Source: Prinsepia uniflora (lineage: Eukaryota > Streptophyta > Magnoliopsida > Rosales > Rosaceae). From it: DNA of 64,000 nucleotides. The DNA is taken from positions 68,311,586-68,375,585 of the forward strand of contig CM064871.1 of assembly GCA_032719365.1 (NCBI GenBank), written 5' to 3'. Shown here one piece after another: positions 1 to 10,990 of the stretch (position 1 is the first letter of the stretch; every line of letters begins with the position of its first letter). A program made the position numbers and the translations under genes. The notes under the pieces are model-generated. The model searched no databases, was not told the DNA's origin, and saw only the letters and a list, made by a program, of their open reading frames with translations.

Positions 1-2552
1 ACCTGATGATTCACCATTCTGGGGGTCTCATTTAGGGTCATGACTTCATCCCAAATTCGAGGTTCTAGTTCGTAATCTGTATCCTCAACCAAGGAGTCCC
101 CTGATTGCGTTAGGCCAACTCCTTTCTGGATTATCATGTTGAGTGTGTCTTCTCGAATTGAATCAAAATGTTTCTCTGCGAGAGAAGTGCACACGTTAAC
201 AGAAAAAGTAGTATGAGTTGCGGAACTAGGGTACCTCATGGCATCAAAAATGTTGAAGCCAATCTCCTCTCCGTCTACTTCCATAGTTAATGTTCCATTG
301 AACACATCAATCTTTGTCTTGGCAGTTCTCATGAATGGTCTTCCCAACAGCATTAGTGGAGCTTGATTCGTAGGGGAATCCTCCATGTCTAGGACATAAA
401 AGTCAGCTGGGAAGATGAGCTGGTTAACCTGCACAAGAACATCTTCGACGTATCCCTTAGGATACACATTAGAGCGATCAGCTAATTGAATGATAATATC
501 GTCATGCTGTAATTTACCTAGACCTAGGGCAACATATAGTGAATATGGCATAACATTAATGGATGCTCCTAAGTCTAGCATGACTTTATCAAATGACTTG
601 TTACCAATCACGCAGGGAACAGAAAAACTCCCTGGATCCTTCAACTTTGGGGGTAGCCGACGCTGGATTACAGCAGAAACTGTTTCACTCACCATCACAA
701 CCTCCTTCTCCCTCGTTTGGCGCCTTGGAGTGCATAACTCTTTCAAAAATTTTGCGTATTTAGGCACTTGTTTGATGCACTCGATTAAGGGCATGTTGAT
801 TTGCACCCTTTTGAAGATCTCCAAGATTTCCTCGTCGGATTCATTCTTCTTAGATTTGGCAAGCCTACTTGGAAATGGTGCATGCACAAACGGGGAATTA
901 GTAACAACCGAACTTGAAGGGATTGGGTTATTACCTTGTGTGTGGGTAGGTTGAACTGGCGGTTGTGTCGTGGTGGTCTTAGTTGCCACCTTGTGCTTTT
1001 CAGCCTCAGAAACGGCTGGATCTGGTTCTATTTCTCCGAGCACTTTACCACTTCGAGTGATAATTGCATTGGCTTCAGGTCTTACATTTGGGTTAGGTGT
1101 AGGTTGAGGTGGAAGCACCCCGCTAGCTTGGATCTTACCCATGAAGTCCACGACCTTGCCCATTTGGTCCTTGAGATCAGCGATGTCTTTTTGTTGATTT
1201 TGCTGGCCTGTGACAAGAGCCTGAGTTGACGCCATTAGTGTTTGCTGCCCTTGGGAAAGAGCAGCCAGCATTTTATCATAATCAGGATTAGAAGATGAAG
1301 AAGTATGATTATTTGCATGATTATGAGAAAAGTTAGAAAATGGGACCGGGGGCCTTGGTTGCCATGTGGGCCTTGGTTGCCATGTGGGCCTTGGGAACTG
1401 GTCTGGGACACGGTTTGGCCCGGTCGACATGTGCTGAGGGTTTAGGACATTGTTCGGATCTCTCCAACTGTAACCTTGGGTCCTTGGCCCTCCTTGGAAG
1501 CCTCCAATGGCGTGTGCCATTTCAGTTCCGGAGTCTTCCTCCCTTGCAGTGTAGGGACATTGTTCCTCAAGATGGCCTTGAGAGCATATGGAACAAACTG
1601 GAGCTACCTGTTTCTTTAGCTCAAGTATATTTGAAAGCATAGAGGTGATCTTATCTAACTTAGAATCATTTATAGCATGGGAACTTACCTCATGTACCTT
1701 TCTAGAAATAGGATCGGCACCTTCGTATTGTGCATCATTGAGTGCACGGCTTTCAAGTAGTGCACGACCATCTACTAGGCTCCGAGCTAAGAAACTTCCA
1801 TTAGCTGCAGCATCGAGCAGTCCTCTATCCCAACCTTTGAGTCCTTCATAAAAGTAGGTTAAAAGATAGCCTTCTGTGATCCCGTGAGTAGGGCATGAAG
1901 CACAAAGTTCCTTAAACCTCTCATAGTACTGGCTGAAATTCTCATCATGTTCTTTCTGCTTGATTCCAGTGATCTCTTTTCTTAAGACCGTAATCTTTGA
2001 GGCAGGGAAGTACTTGGTAAGAAACTCCTGAACCAACTTCTCCCAAGAGTCAATATGATTGGGTGGGAGACTTAAAAGCCATACCCGTGCTCTTTCTTCC
2101 AAGGACAATGGGAAAGCTTTCAGCTTCATGATTTCCAAGTCCGCATCATCCGGACACATACTACTAATGATGAATTGGAACTCCGTTAAGTGTTTGTGTG
2201 GATCTTCATTTCTGATTCCACGGAACTTGGGTAGTTGATGAAGGACTCCACTCTTAAGCTCAATATCTTTCTTGTTGGTTCGAGGCTCGGGATACTGGAT
2301 GCAGAAGTCTGTAGTGCCATTTGTGTTTGCACATGTCTGCTCCCGGATACTCAGGTTTCGTGCCATGGTTATCGGTGTTCCGAAAATCTGTTCTTCTTCT
2401 GAATTACTCTTCTCGCTTTTGGACTCACCGAATATTGGGGATGGAGGTTCGAACGAACTGGTTTGCTTAAGTGCGTCTCTGAATGTGGCGTTGCTTGGTG
2501 AGATGTCAAGTTGTCTTCTTAGCCGATCAAGCTTAGATTGATGAGCACGCAT
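1..2552 (-). CDS. Athila-type Ty3/gypsy gag-protease polyprotein, C-terminus outside window
   Basis: I read this frame codon by codon on the minus strand and found it open from an ATG at 2552 to the window edge (about 850 codons). An in-frame TGA sits immediately before that ATG, which fixes the start. A retrotransposon gag domain lies near residues 145-235. A zinc knuckle of form CX2CX3HX4C follows near residue 320, then a low-complexity proline- and glutamine-rich linker. An aspartic protease site DLGAS lies near residue 657, with a downstream LLGRPFM segment as in retroviral-like proteases. Gag would form the particle and the protease would cleave the polyprotein in the cytoplasm. Reverse transcriptase and integrase would lie left of the window. 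The undamaged frame suggests a fairly recent insertion. The Athila lineage is inferred from this protein style together with the tRNA-Asp primer site and the long LTR. Confidence 0.85.
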   Translation of the reverse strand, partial: MRAHQSKLDRLRRQLDISPSNATFRDALKQTSSFEPPSPIFGESKSEKSNSEEEQIFGTPITMARNLSIREQTCANTNGTTDFCIQYPEPRTNKKDIELKSGVLHQLPKFRGIRNEDPHKHLTEFQFIISSMCPDDADLEIMKLKAFPLSLEERARVWLLSLPPNHIDSWEKLVQEFLTKYFPASKITVLRKEITGIKQKEHDENFSQYYERFKELCASCPTHGITEGYLLTYFYEGLKGWDRGLLDAAANGSFLARSLVDGRALLESRALNDAQYEGADPISRKVHEVSSHAINDSKLDKITSMLSNILELKKQVAPVCSICSQGHLEEQCPYTAREEDSGTEMAHAIGGFQGGPRTQGYSWRDPNNVLNPQHMSTGPNRVPDQFPRPTWQPRPTWQPRPPVPFSNFSHNHANNHTSSSSNPDYDKMLAALSQGQQTLMASTQALVTGQQNQQKDIADLKDQMGKVVDFMGKIQASGVLPPQPTPNPNVRPEANAIITRSGKVLGEIEPDPAVSEAEKHKVATKTTTTQPPVQPTHTQGNNPIPSSSVVTNSPFVHAPFPSRLAKSKKNESDEEILEIFKRVQINMPLIECIKQVPKYAKFLKELCTPRRQTREKEVVMVSETVSAVIQRRLPPKLKDPGSFSVPCVIGNKSFDKVMLDLGASINVMPYSLYVALGLGKLQHDDIIIQLADRSNVYPKGYVEDVLVQVNQLIFPADFYVLDMEDSPTNQAPLMLLGRPFMRTAKTKIDVFNGTLTMEVDGEEIGFNIFDAMRYPSSATHTTFSVNVCTSLAEKHFDSIREDTLNMIIQKGVGLTQSGDSLVEDTDYELEPRIWDEVMTLNETPRMVNHQ

Positions 2553-3873
2553 TCATAAGTTCGTACCTCTATGAAAACAAAACTCTAAGTTAGAAGGCAA
2601 GTATACACAAGAAGAGATAATAAGAGTAAGATAGTAGAGATTTGCATAAAGTATCACATAAATGGAAACCAGGATTAACAAAAAGTTACGTTAATGGAAA
2701 GAAAATGCACAAGTTCCAAATTCAAACTAATAATGCAATAAGTAGAGTTTTAGAGTGTCATGAATAACTTTCTCCTTCCGCTTCTCATAGTATTTTCCTG
2801 GGCGTACGGCCTGCGCGTACTGATAACCACCATTCAACATTAATCATGGCCAGTTGAGATAGATGTAACGCGAGAAGCAAGGATAATTTTAAGAGCACCC
2901 CGAGGCTAGCTTGGCATATACTCCATTGGTGTTCCCTTTCTTACTCCAAAACTTGTCACCAGTCATAACTCTCCTAGACACCATAATCAATCCAAATGAC
3001 GACGTAGAGAATTACCAAACCCTAGTGTTTACAAACTCCGCCCCAACCTCATGTCCATAGATTCGAGTCTATGGTGTGTGGTGATGAAATCCACACATCA
3101 TGAAGGGTTAAGGAGAAAGTAAATAAGAGGGGCACTACTTGTTCCCGAAAGTAAGATTTTGAAGAAAAAGGGACTAAGAGATTCATGCAACTCTAAAACA
3201 ATTAATAGGAAACAATACTTACACTTTAGGAAATTCAAAGATGAATAAAGTTTCATAAAAAAAATGTAAATTTTTTTTTTAATTTTAATTTTTAATTTTT
3301 TTTTAATTTAAATTTTTTTTTATTTATTCCGAATTTTCTTTTTTTCATTTAAAATTTAAAGTTTAACAAGACATAAACAAATAATTGATTACATAAAAAT
3401 AAAATAAGTGTAAACATAAAGTTAGTGGAACATAAAGGTTATGGAATAAAATTAAAAGAAAGTTAATGGAATAAAGTTAATGTAATATAATTAAAGTTAA
3501 GGGAATAAAGAAAAAGTGTGAATATTAAGTTAATGGAATAAAGTATAATGGAATAAATAAAAGTAAAAGTAAAGAAAAGTGAACATATAAAATATGCATT
3601 TATGAACAAGTATCAAATTTAATATGAACAAATATATATATAAAAAAAATTATGAACATTTATGAACAAGTATAAATTAGAAATTAAGAAAAAGTAAAGT
3701 ATGAGCATTATAAACAAACATAATAAGAACAATAATAAGATGGATAAATAAAATATAAACAAGTAAGTAAATGTTATAAACAAATATAATATTAACAAAA
3801 GTAAAATTTATAAACAAGTATAATATGCACAATTTATATACATACACTAACAAATTAAAAATGATTTTCAATT
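2553..3873 (-). other. Untranslated leader of the Athila-type element
   Basis: This stretch lies between the primer-binding site and the gag ATG. No long frame with protein-like composition is visible. The part from 3240 to 3870 is very A/T rich, with repeated short blocks such as GGAATAAAGT and AAGTTAATG in tandem-like order. Long non-coding leaders are usual in Athila elements. Confidence 0.65.
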
Positions 3874-3891
3874 TCCCCGGCAACGGCGCCA
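3874..3891 (-). promoter_or_regulatory. Primer-binding site complementary to tRNA-Asp
   Basis: On the minus strand this reads TGGCGCCGTTGCCGGGGA, the complement of the 3' end of plant tRNA-Asp including CCA. It begins five bases inside the LTR end at 3897, as expected for the start of minus-strand cDNA synthesis. It fixes both the orientation of the element and the inner LTR boundary. Confidence 0.9.
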
Positions 3892-3896
3892 AAAAT

Positions 3897-5816
3897 TGAC
3901 TAAGCCCAAACTACGCATTAAATTAAACATGTAATTCGAGTGTTATGCAATTTAAACCCTTTTTGTGTAGATGTAGTATTGATAAATAGGGATCGTTCTT
4001 AACCGGGGAAATTAGGGACATTAATAATGTGTTAGTGGGAGATGAATAAAAGAATAATGAATTAAAGAATTAGATAATCAAAGAATTAAATAATCAAAGA
4101 ATTAACAATTTAAAGAATTAATGACTTAAAGATAAAAAGAATAGAGAATTAAAGAATTAAAGAATTAACTAATCAAAGAATCAATAAATTAAAGAGTAAA
4201 GGAATAAAAGAATAAAGAAATGAAAGAATCAAAGACTAATAAACTAAAAGTATGAAAGAATAAAAGAATAAAAGAATAAAGAATAAAAAAGGGGGGTTTT
4301 GAAAAGGTTTGTGATCATGTAAATAAGTAAAAGCATAGATAAACTAATTTTACTTCTATTCTAATTCATGTACAAATGATCTTCTTAAAACACAAATCTT
4401 ACCAACACTCTAATAATTGCAAATATTAAATCAATCACGAAATTTTACCTTAATCGTCTTAATTACCTTCATACATTTTTCAATACTATAAATGCACCGA
4501 CATCGGACAACACTTACTATATGATTCACCTTTTGTTTTTGACTGAATGCGCCGACAGCGATCAACATTAAGTCTCTTCAATTCTACTTTAAATGCACCG
4601 ACAGCGGATAAAACACTTAACATTGAATTGAAGTATGAAGCACTAAAATGTATAAAATAACTAAAATTCATAAAGTAAGACACATGGAGATTGCATTTAA
4701 CACTTACAAATATTAGTAAGAAAAACCTCACATATATTGAACTATAATCAAAACCAATAACAAAAATGAGAGTTTGAGTAGATGGAGAGTAATTGTTACA
4801 CTTTCAAGATGGATGAAAACAATGGATTGTTATTCATATGATTCTCCGACAGCGGACGGAACCTTATGAAGATGGAGGAAATAAACTTGGGAAATATGAA
4901 CTCAAACTCTAAACTTTGTATTGGAGATACTTTGCCAAAGTTTCTCTCAAAGAAGGCTCAAATGTGTGCCTCCAAGAAGGTGTGTTTCAACAAGTGAATT
5001 GAAACCCTATTTATAGGTGGAGAAAGCTACCAAAAATAATATAAAAATACAATAAAAAAATGGAATAATGGAATGATGAGTAATAAAGATTTGTGATGAT
5101 GTTTAGAGGTGGTTTGAGTTGTAAAGTTGTAAAATTGGGTTGGAAAGTTGTTGGAAAGTGGCTGGAAATTGAGTGGAAGTCTGCTGGAAAATAGGGAAGA
5201 AAATTCGGCTGGGCGGTGCTGAAGGGGAGGGCTGCAGCTCGGCAGGAGGCTGCTGAAATGGAGTGCAAGACTTCGGCAGGCTCTCGTTGAGGAGAAAGCC
5301 TGCAGTCGGGACACGCGCGCCGAAGTACTGGACGGGGCGTCGGTAGGCGCGCTCCGAAGCTCTCTGCAGGGCTGAAACCAGATGGGCTGACGCGCTGGGC
5401 CGGCGGCTTGCTTCTGGGCCGCACGGGCTGGGCTGGCGGGCCGGGCTGCACGGGCCGGATTGGGCTGAGGCGCTGGGCCGATTTCTTTTCTTCTTCTTTT
5501 TTTCTGTTGGGCTGCGTGATCTCAGAAATGGGTTGGGCTGCAGAAATTGTTTTGGGCTGCAAAGAACATTAAGTAATTAATTAATTTAATTAATAACTAA
5601 ATTAATTAATTCACCGATTTTCGTCCATATTTTATTCGTTATAATTCCGATCGAAACGATTCTTTCGCCAAAATGCTCCAAATTACAACCTTTGTTTTTA
5701 TAAACATAAAAATCACAAAATAATTTATTTTATCAATTTATTTAATATTTTAATATTAAAAGTCAAGTATAAGGGTATAAAATAATATAAAATAATGCTT
5801 ATTTAACGTCCTATCA
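3897..5816 (-). repeat. 5' LTR of the Athila-type element
   Basis: On the plus strand the segment starts TGACTAAG next to the primer site and ends CCTATCA, so on its own strand it runs TGATAGG to ..TCA with the usual TG..CA ends. Its length is 1920 bp. Immediately outside (5817 onward) the sequence switches to an LTR of the long-LTR family, whose homologue is found uninterrupted near 15640, so this is a nested insertion. The partner LTR and second target duplication (expected AATTC) are left of the window. A purine/pyrimidine-skewed 5010-5560 segment gives a 183-codon frame that I consider non-coding. Confidence 0.8.
5005..5015 (-). promoter_or_regulatory. TATA box of the Athila LTR
   Basis: The minus strand reads TATAAATAGGG here, about 800 bp into the LTR. 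That is a strong plant TATA box in the expected place for the U3/R boundary; transcription would start near 4980-4985. Confidence 0.6.
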
Positions 5817-7371
5817 AATTCCCATGTTGACCGTGATCGGAGATGACATTGCACGCGCCGTCACGCGCCGCCCAAAGTGGCTGCGCGTGAAGGCCACGCG
5901 CCAAGCTACAGTGTCATCGTTCTTACCCGGATAGTCTGATAAACGGGTCTGTTACCCGCGACTCAACCCGACCAGTTTAAGCTCAATTCTCAATCAATTC
6001 CTCTCGTTTTTGATCCTATTATCTTCTCTAACTCATTAATTTCAGGTCTGTGTTGATGGCTAACCTCGACTGACACCAAATCGACTCAACTCAAGCTCGA
6101 ACAGTCGAACAAGTCGACTTCTGGAACTCACCCTACACGGTTCCATTCCCAAATTAACTTCACCAGTAGCATAAAGGGACCCATACGAACACAATGGCAC
6201 TAACAATTTAGCTCGCCGTTACCTGGAAGTCGTCGTCCTCAAGCTCGAAAATTCTCAGAACCAGGGAGCTCAGTTCTTGGCCATTTCGTGGGTGTCGTCC
6301 TTCGAATTCGACGTGGTTGGTTCCCTCTTGCTCCCAGAAGACTAGAATGGCCCTTGGTTTCGATCAACAAGCCTCAGAAATCGAATTCAAATTTTTCCCT
6401 CCAACTGGTTCATCTCTGAACAGGTACCTGAGTTCCTGAGCAATCCTTGCTCAATTTGCTTGATTTCGTGCACGGTTATGCTGCTCCTGCTCCCAGAAGA
6501 CTCTCAGTGTGTCTAGTGTGATCCCTAAGCCAGTAGAAACTGAATTCTGAGATTTCCCCCCAAAAACCCGAAACTGAATTCTCACTGTTTCTCTCAAACT
6601 CAACCCTCTCACTGATGCACAAATGACCCCAATTCAATCCTCACTCCATTCCCATACACGGTTAGTCGATCGGTGTGGCCAGCAGCCCGTGGGAGACCAA
6701 CTGGGGTCTCTGAAAATGTCTCCCACGCACACAGAAACCATGGCCATTCCCTGCACTCCCGTGCCCAGAATTCTGCCCAAACCGTGCACCAAGGCCACTC
6801 AGTCATGCTTCCACTACCTAAATCCACATAAACAAATTGTCTGAGCCATTCCACTAGCCATAAACAATTGCACGCACAAGACCCACGGCCGTGCACTCTG
6901 TTTTTCACGGTGGTGAACAGTAACCACCGTGAAATGACCAAAATGCCCCTCTGTGCAATAATTACCAAATTGCCCTCCAACTTCCGTGACCCATAACTCG
7001 GTCATCCGACGTCCGTTTCAAGCGTGCCGCCTGTCGTTGTACTCGGGGCGTCGAGACGAACATAACGGTCTTCGAGTCAAATGAATATCAATTGTCAAAC
7101 AAAAAGTCAATTTTTCCCCCTTAATAACGTCCAATTACGATAATGCCCCTGAACTTCCGAACATCATAACTTTCACCCTGTTCGTCCGAATCGAACGTGC
7201 CACCTGTCTATGAACTCGTGACGTCCCGAATACGTCACGGTCATCGCTCAACGTCCGTTCGACCCCCCAATCAAAAAGTCAACAAATTGACCACACAAAA
7301 CACAGGGGTAAAAACGTCATTTTATTCAATATTTTATAATATTACATTTCCAGAACGTCCGGGGCGTTACA
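5817..7371 (-). repeat. Fragment of a long-LTR-family LTR, cut by the Athila insertion
   Basis: The segment aligns by eye with the right part of the LTRs at 15640-17047 and 28790-30178. It shares the ACGCGCCGTCACGCGCCGCC block, the AACGGGTCTG..TTACCCGCGA block and the closing GTTACA. On its own strand it begins TGTAACGCCCC. The remaining LTR lies left of the Athila element, outside the window, so its target duplication cannot be checked. No coding region is seen; frames at 6609-7005 are shadows within the repeat. Confidence 0.75.
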
Positions 7372-8578
7372 AAAAACATCATCATCAACTTAATAAACAT
7401 GCCAAAAAATTCATTGAGAACTTTTATCAAACAATTGGCTTGCATCAACAAATTTGCATCAATCATTACATTCAAATATCAATTATCATGCATAAAAACA
7501 AAATCAATTCCTAACCAACCATTTTCAACTACTCAAGAGTAAAAATCAAAGATAGAAATAATATGAAACACATAAAAAAATATGCAAACAAAATGATTCA
7601 TTTCCACAATTCTCAAATCAATTATGAATAAGAAAATGAAGCAAATATTGGGATACAAATATTTATATAGTTTTGTTTGACAATGGCCAGATTACATTCC
7701 TCTAATTAGAAAGGACACAACTATAGATTAAAGTAGACTATCTTTTGTAATTGTACATAACAATATAATTAAGGACCAAAGCATATCAAAGATATAGTGC
7801 TATGCCCAATCCAGATTAGATTATAATACCTAAATTAAGAACCATATAATCAAATCTATCTGGTGAATCAAAATAAACAACGAAAAGAGATGAAAATAAT
7901 CAATATGTCAAATACAACAATGAATGTTTTGATTAATCTTCAAAATTTAATCAAAAATGAATTAATAAATTAGATGTTGGTTATCTTACACAGGAAAGAC
8001 ACCAAATCTAACCTAATAATTTGTTTCGAAAATCTTAAAAAATTGAGAAAGAATGCGAGGATGATCTCTTTAAGATTGAAATGCATGGAAGGTTGATTTC
8101 ATGGCTTGATGATATCAAGCCACCAAATCTAATCCAATAATCTAACTATATCATGAATTAATTAAAAAATCTAAAAATCAAACTTAATAACACAAACCAT
8201 AAAACTTTACCTCAAAAATCATCCCAAACCCAACATCAGGTTCTTATTCATTCTCTACCATTGCAAAAAAAAAAAAAAACATACAAAGGAATCAACCCAA
8301 TAAACCTAACTCAACAATCTCAATCAAGTAATAATTAAATCAAACTTAAAAAACTTTACTGTTTCACTTTAAGAAATATTGAAGTAAAAACGTGTCCTAC
8401 CAATTATCAAGTGGTACATAATATAACCAATTAGTCAAGGATAGGAAAATAACTATCATATCTGAACAACCAGACAATTTTCATTACGTAAATCAACCCC
8501 AAAAAATTCAATCAGAGCTAGAAAATCTCCAAAATCTAATCAAAAGTAAATTCATTCCTTGATTAATTAATTAATTAC

Positions 8579-8657
8579 CTTCAACCCCAACTACAGGCTT
8601 CATAGCTTTGGCTCTGGACCTCTCATCGTGGATTGACAATTTGATCATCCCCTTTTG
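8579..8657 (-). pseudogene. HIPP: Captured exon of a heavy-metal-associated (HIPP-type) protein
   Basis: On the minus strand a 79-nt stretch is bounded by a TTTTGCAG acceptor and a GTAATT donor. It encodes the start of an HMA fold with the core KLSIHDERSRAKAMK followed by VVGVEG. This is the first strand and helix typical of plant isoprenylated metal-binding proteins (HIPP family), in the variant lacking the CXXC metal site. HIPP genes normally have a very short first exon, then this exon, then the rest of the HMA domain. I could not find the remainder nearby, so this is a gene fragment, probably captured by the Helitron. Family assignment is from memory of conserved residues. Confidence 0.5.
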
Positions 8658-8956
8658 CTGCAAAACAAAACATCAAATAGAAATTTAGCATAAATTGACA
8701 CAAACCACCAAAACATTTACTACTCAATGCATGAACCCAATAATAAATTGACATAAACCCATTGAGAAATTGATGAAAACTTACCGAAACATAGATTGAC
8801 TAAATCCCAGAACTTATCTGAAAATTCCGCAAAAGTTCTTAAAATTTTCAACAGTTCCTTGCTTAATCCTCAAAAAAATGCAAGACAATCAAGTCCAAAA
8901 ATCCATGACAATAACCAAATTGAAAAATGAACTCACGCAAACAATAACCAAGATAA

Positions 8957-9148
8957 ACTTTACCTCACACTCAACCTTGTGCGGGAGATGATCGCAAGCC
9001 GAAGCCAAATAGAATTGAAACAATAACTTTTGCTGAGCGTGTTATTCTGAATACAACAAAAGCGAAGGAAAAGATAATTGACAAAGAAGATGAGCTTCAA
9101 GGTATGTTAGAAGAAGATCGCAGAAGAGAGAAAAAGGAAGCTCGTGTA
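8957..9148 (+). pseudogene. Left part of a charged coiled-coil-like frame interrupted by RT-P
   Basis: The frame is open from just after TAA at 8954-8956 to the insertion point (64 codons). It is rich in E, K, R and D toward its end (for example EDRRREKKEARV). Past the 29.7-kb insertion, removing one copy of the GTGTA duplication, the same frame continues at 38833 for 16 codons to a TAG. The highly charged pattern suggests a helix or coiled coil. I do not recognise the protein; it may be a captured gene fragment. Confidence 0.35.
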
Positions 9149-10990
9149 TGTAATGACCTGTCCCTAGATTAAAGGATTAATTAAGACTAATTACGGATTA
9201 GTGAGGTTAATTGGGGATTAGCCGAGGATTAACAGACGTTCAGGGCAAAATTATGATTTTGCCCCTAACAAGGGCAAAAAGTTGACTTTTGACCCGAGAT
9301 GTCCGATGGCTGAGGGCTGAGGACCGTTACGTAGATCGGGTCGATACGAATCCGTAGACAGGTAGCACGCCGAAATCGGACGTCAAACGGAGAAATTATG
9401 GTTCACGGAAGTTTCGGATCATTATTGCACGTTTACGAGACGACTTAGCTTTTGGCATTAAGTAGGACCCAGATATTTTGGGGCAGGCCCAATGGATGAA
9501 TGACACTTGTCATCCATCCATTGCCTACCCAAATTGATTCATGCACTTCCCATTCCTTTGTTCGTGCAAACCAACCCACACAAACCCAATCTCACCCCAA
9601 AAGCCTTGAACCCCAAATCCATATCCCTTTCCCTTTTGATTCTGAGAGAGGCCAGGAGAGGAGTGAGGATGAGTTGGTGGTGGCTGATGAAGGCAGGACC
9701 GCCGTACAAGGTGGCGATAGCCAAGTAACCCGATAATGCCTATTTCCATTTTTGAATTTCAATTTCAAGTTTGGGATGTTTAGGTTGTTATCTGAGGATT
9801 AGGGAGTGGTTATTGGGTTGATATGGTGGCTAGAGGATAGGTTTGGATGGTAGGAAGTGGCTGAGCCACCCTGGTTCAAATTGGAAAAATTGGTCGTGAA
9901 TGGAAGGTTCGAACCAAGGGGTTTGGGAGGTTTTTATTTGTTTGATTGTTATGGTTAGATTCCTAGGGATGTGAGGAAGAGGTTAGGATTGAAGAGGGAT
10001 TGAATCAGATCGAAATAAGGGAGGAAAAACGAGTGAACTGGCTCCGCCGATCGGACCGGACCGAAAACCAGCAGACTAGTTCCGATCCAGTCTGCCGAAG
10101 GTTGAAGACGACTACAGTGTCTGGCGCGTGGCTCCCACGCGCAGGGGCTTCTACAGGCTCGTGTGGGCGCGTGGCCCACTTTCTGGGGAAGGTTCCAACA
10201 TTTAATTTCATCTATTCGATGTAACGAAAATTTTGAGACTGGTTTCGTGTCAATCGGACATTGTTTCGATAGGTTTCGGGGTGTCTGAAGGTTTAGGATT
10301 GGGATTAAAAATAGTTAAAAATTCGGAAAAATTACGGGGCTTTAGTGAGGTGTTACTTAAGTAGTTAGTAACCCTCTATTACGATTTGGACAGGTTTGGA
10401 GGTCCTGGTGATGGTGTTTGGCCCGGGAGAGCCGTATGGCATGCGTATCGAGGCGGCATCTCGGACGGTCTATGAATGGACCTTAGTTTTCTAAATTGAT
10501 GCATGCATAAATGTTTATTATGTGTTTTAATACTTGTTTTGTGATGTCATGAGTGCATTTGTGTGTGATTACGTATTGGCACGTATTTCGAGGTTTCGGT
10601 CTTATACGGTGCTTATACGGGTTTGTATTTCTACGTTGGTTTAAATGAAATGGTTTTGGATTTAAAAAGGATAAACTCAGGCATGAGACCCATTTGGTTT
10701 TTTCTCGGGCATGTGACCCTATTGATGACATACAAGTTTAAGTCGTGGTCGTGGCGAGTGCTATGTGGACGGCGACGGACGATACGACGCTCGCCTCTGG
10801 ACTGAGATGTGTTCCTTCCGGAGAGGTCACGATGCACGAACCGTGGTCGGGCAGCCACTGAAGACTCGACTTCGGAGTGCTGACGGTTCAGGATATCAAT
10901 TGATGATGGGTGCACCATGATCTACAGGTGGTCGCGTCGGTTGATACGTTCACGGCGACATACTAGGATTGAGAGCGGTCCTGGACGAAT

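Noticed and set aside
5011..5562. 183-codon minus-strand frame rich in P, Q and S
   Set aside because: It lies wholly inside the Athila LTR around the TATA box, overlaps another long frame, and has low-complexity composition from biased DNA.
5767..5790. TATA-like run near the LTR start as the Athila promoter
   Set aside because: It is under 50 bp from the LTR edge, too close for U3; the TATAAATAGGG at 5005-5015 fits far better.
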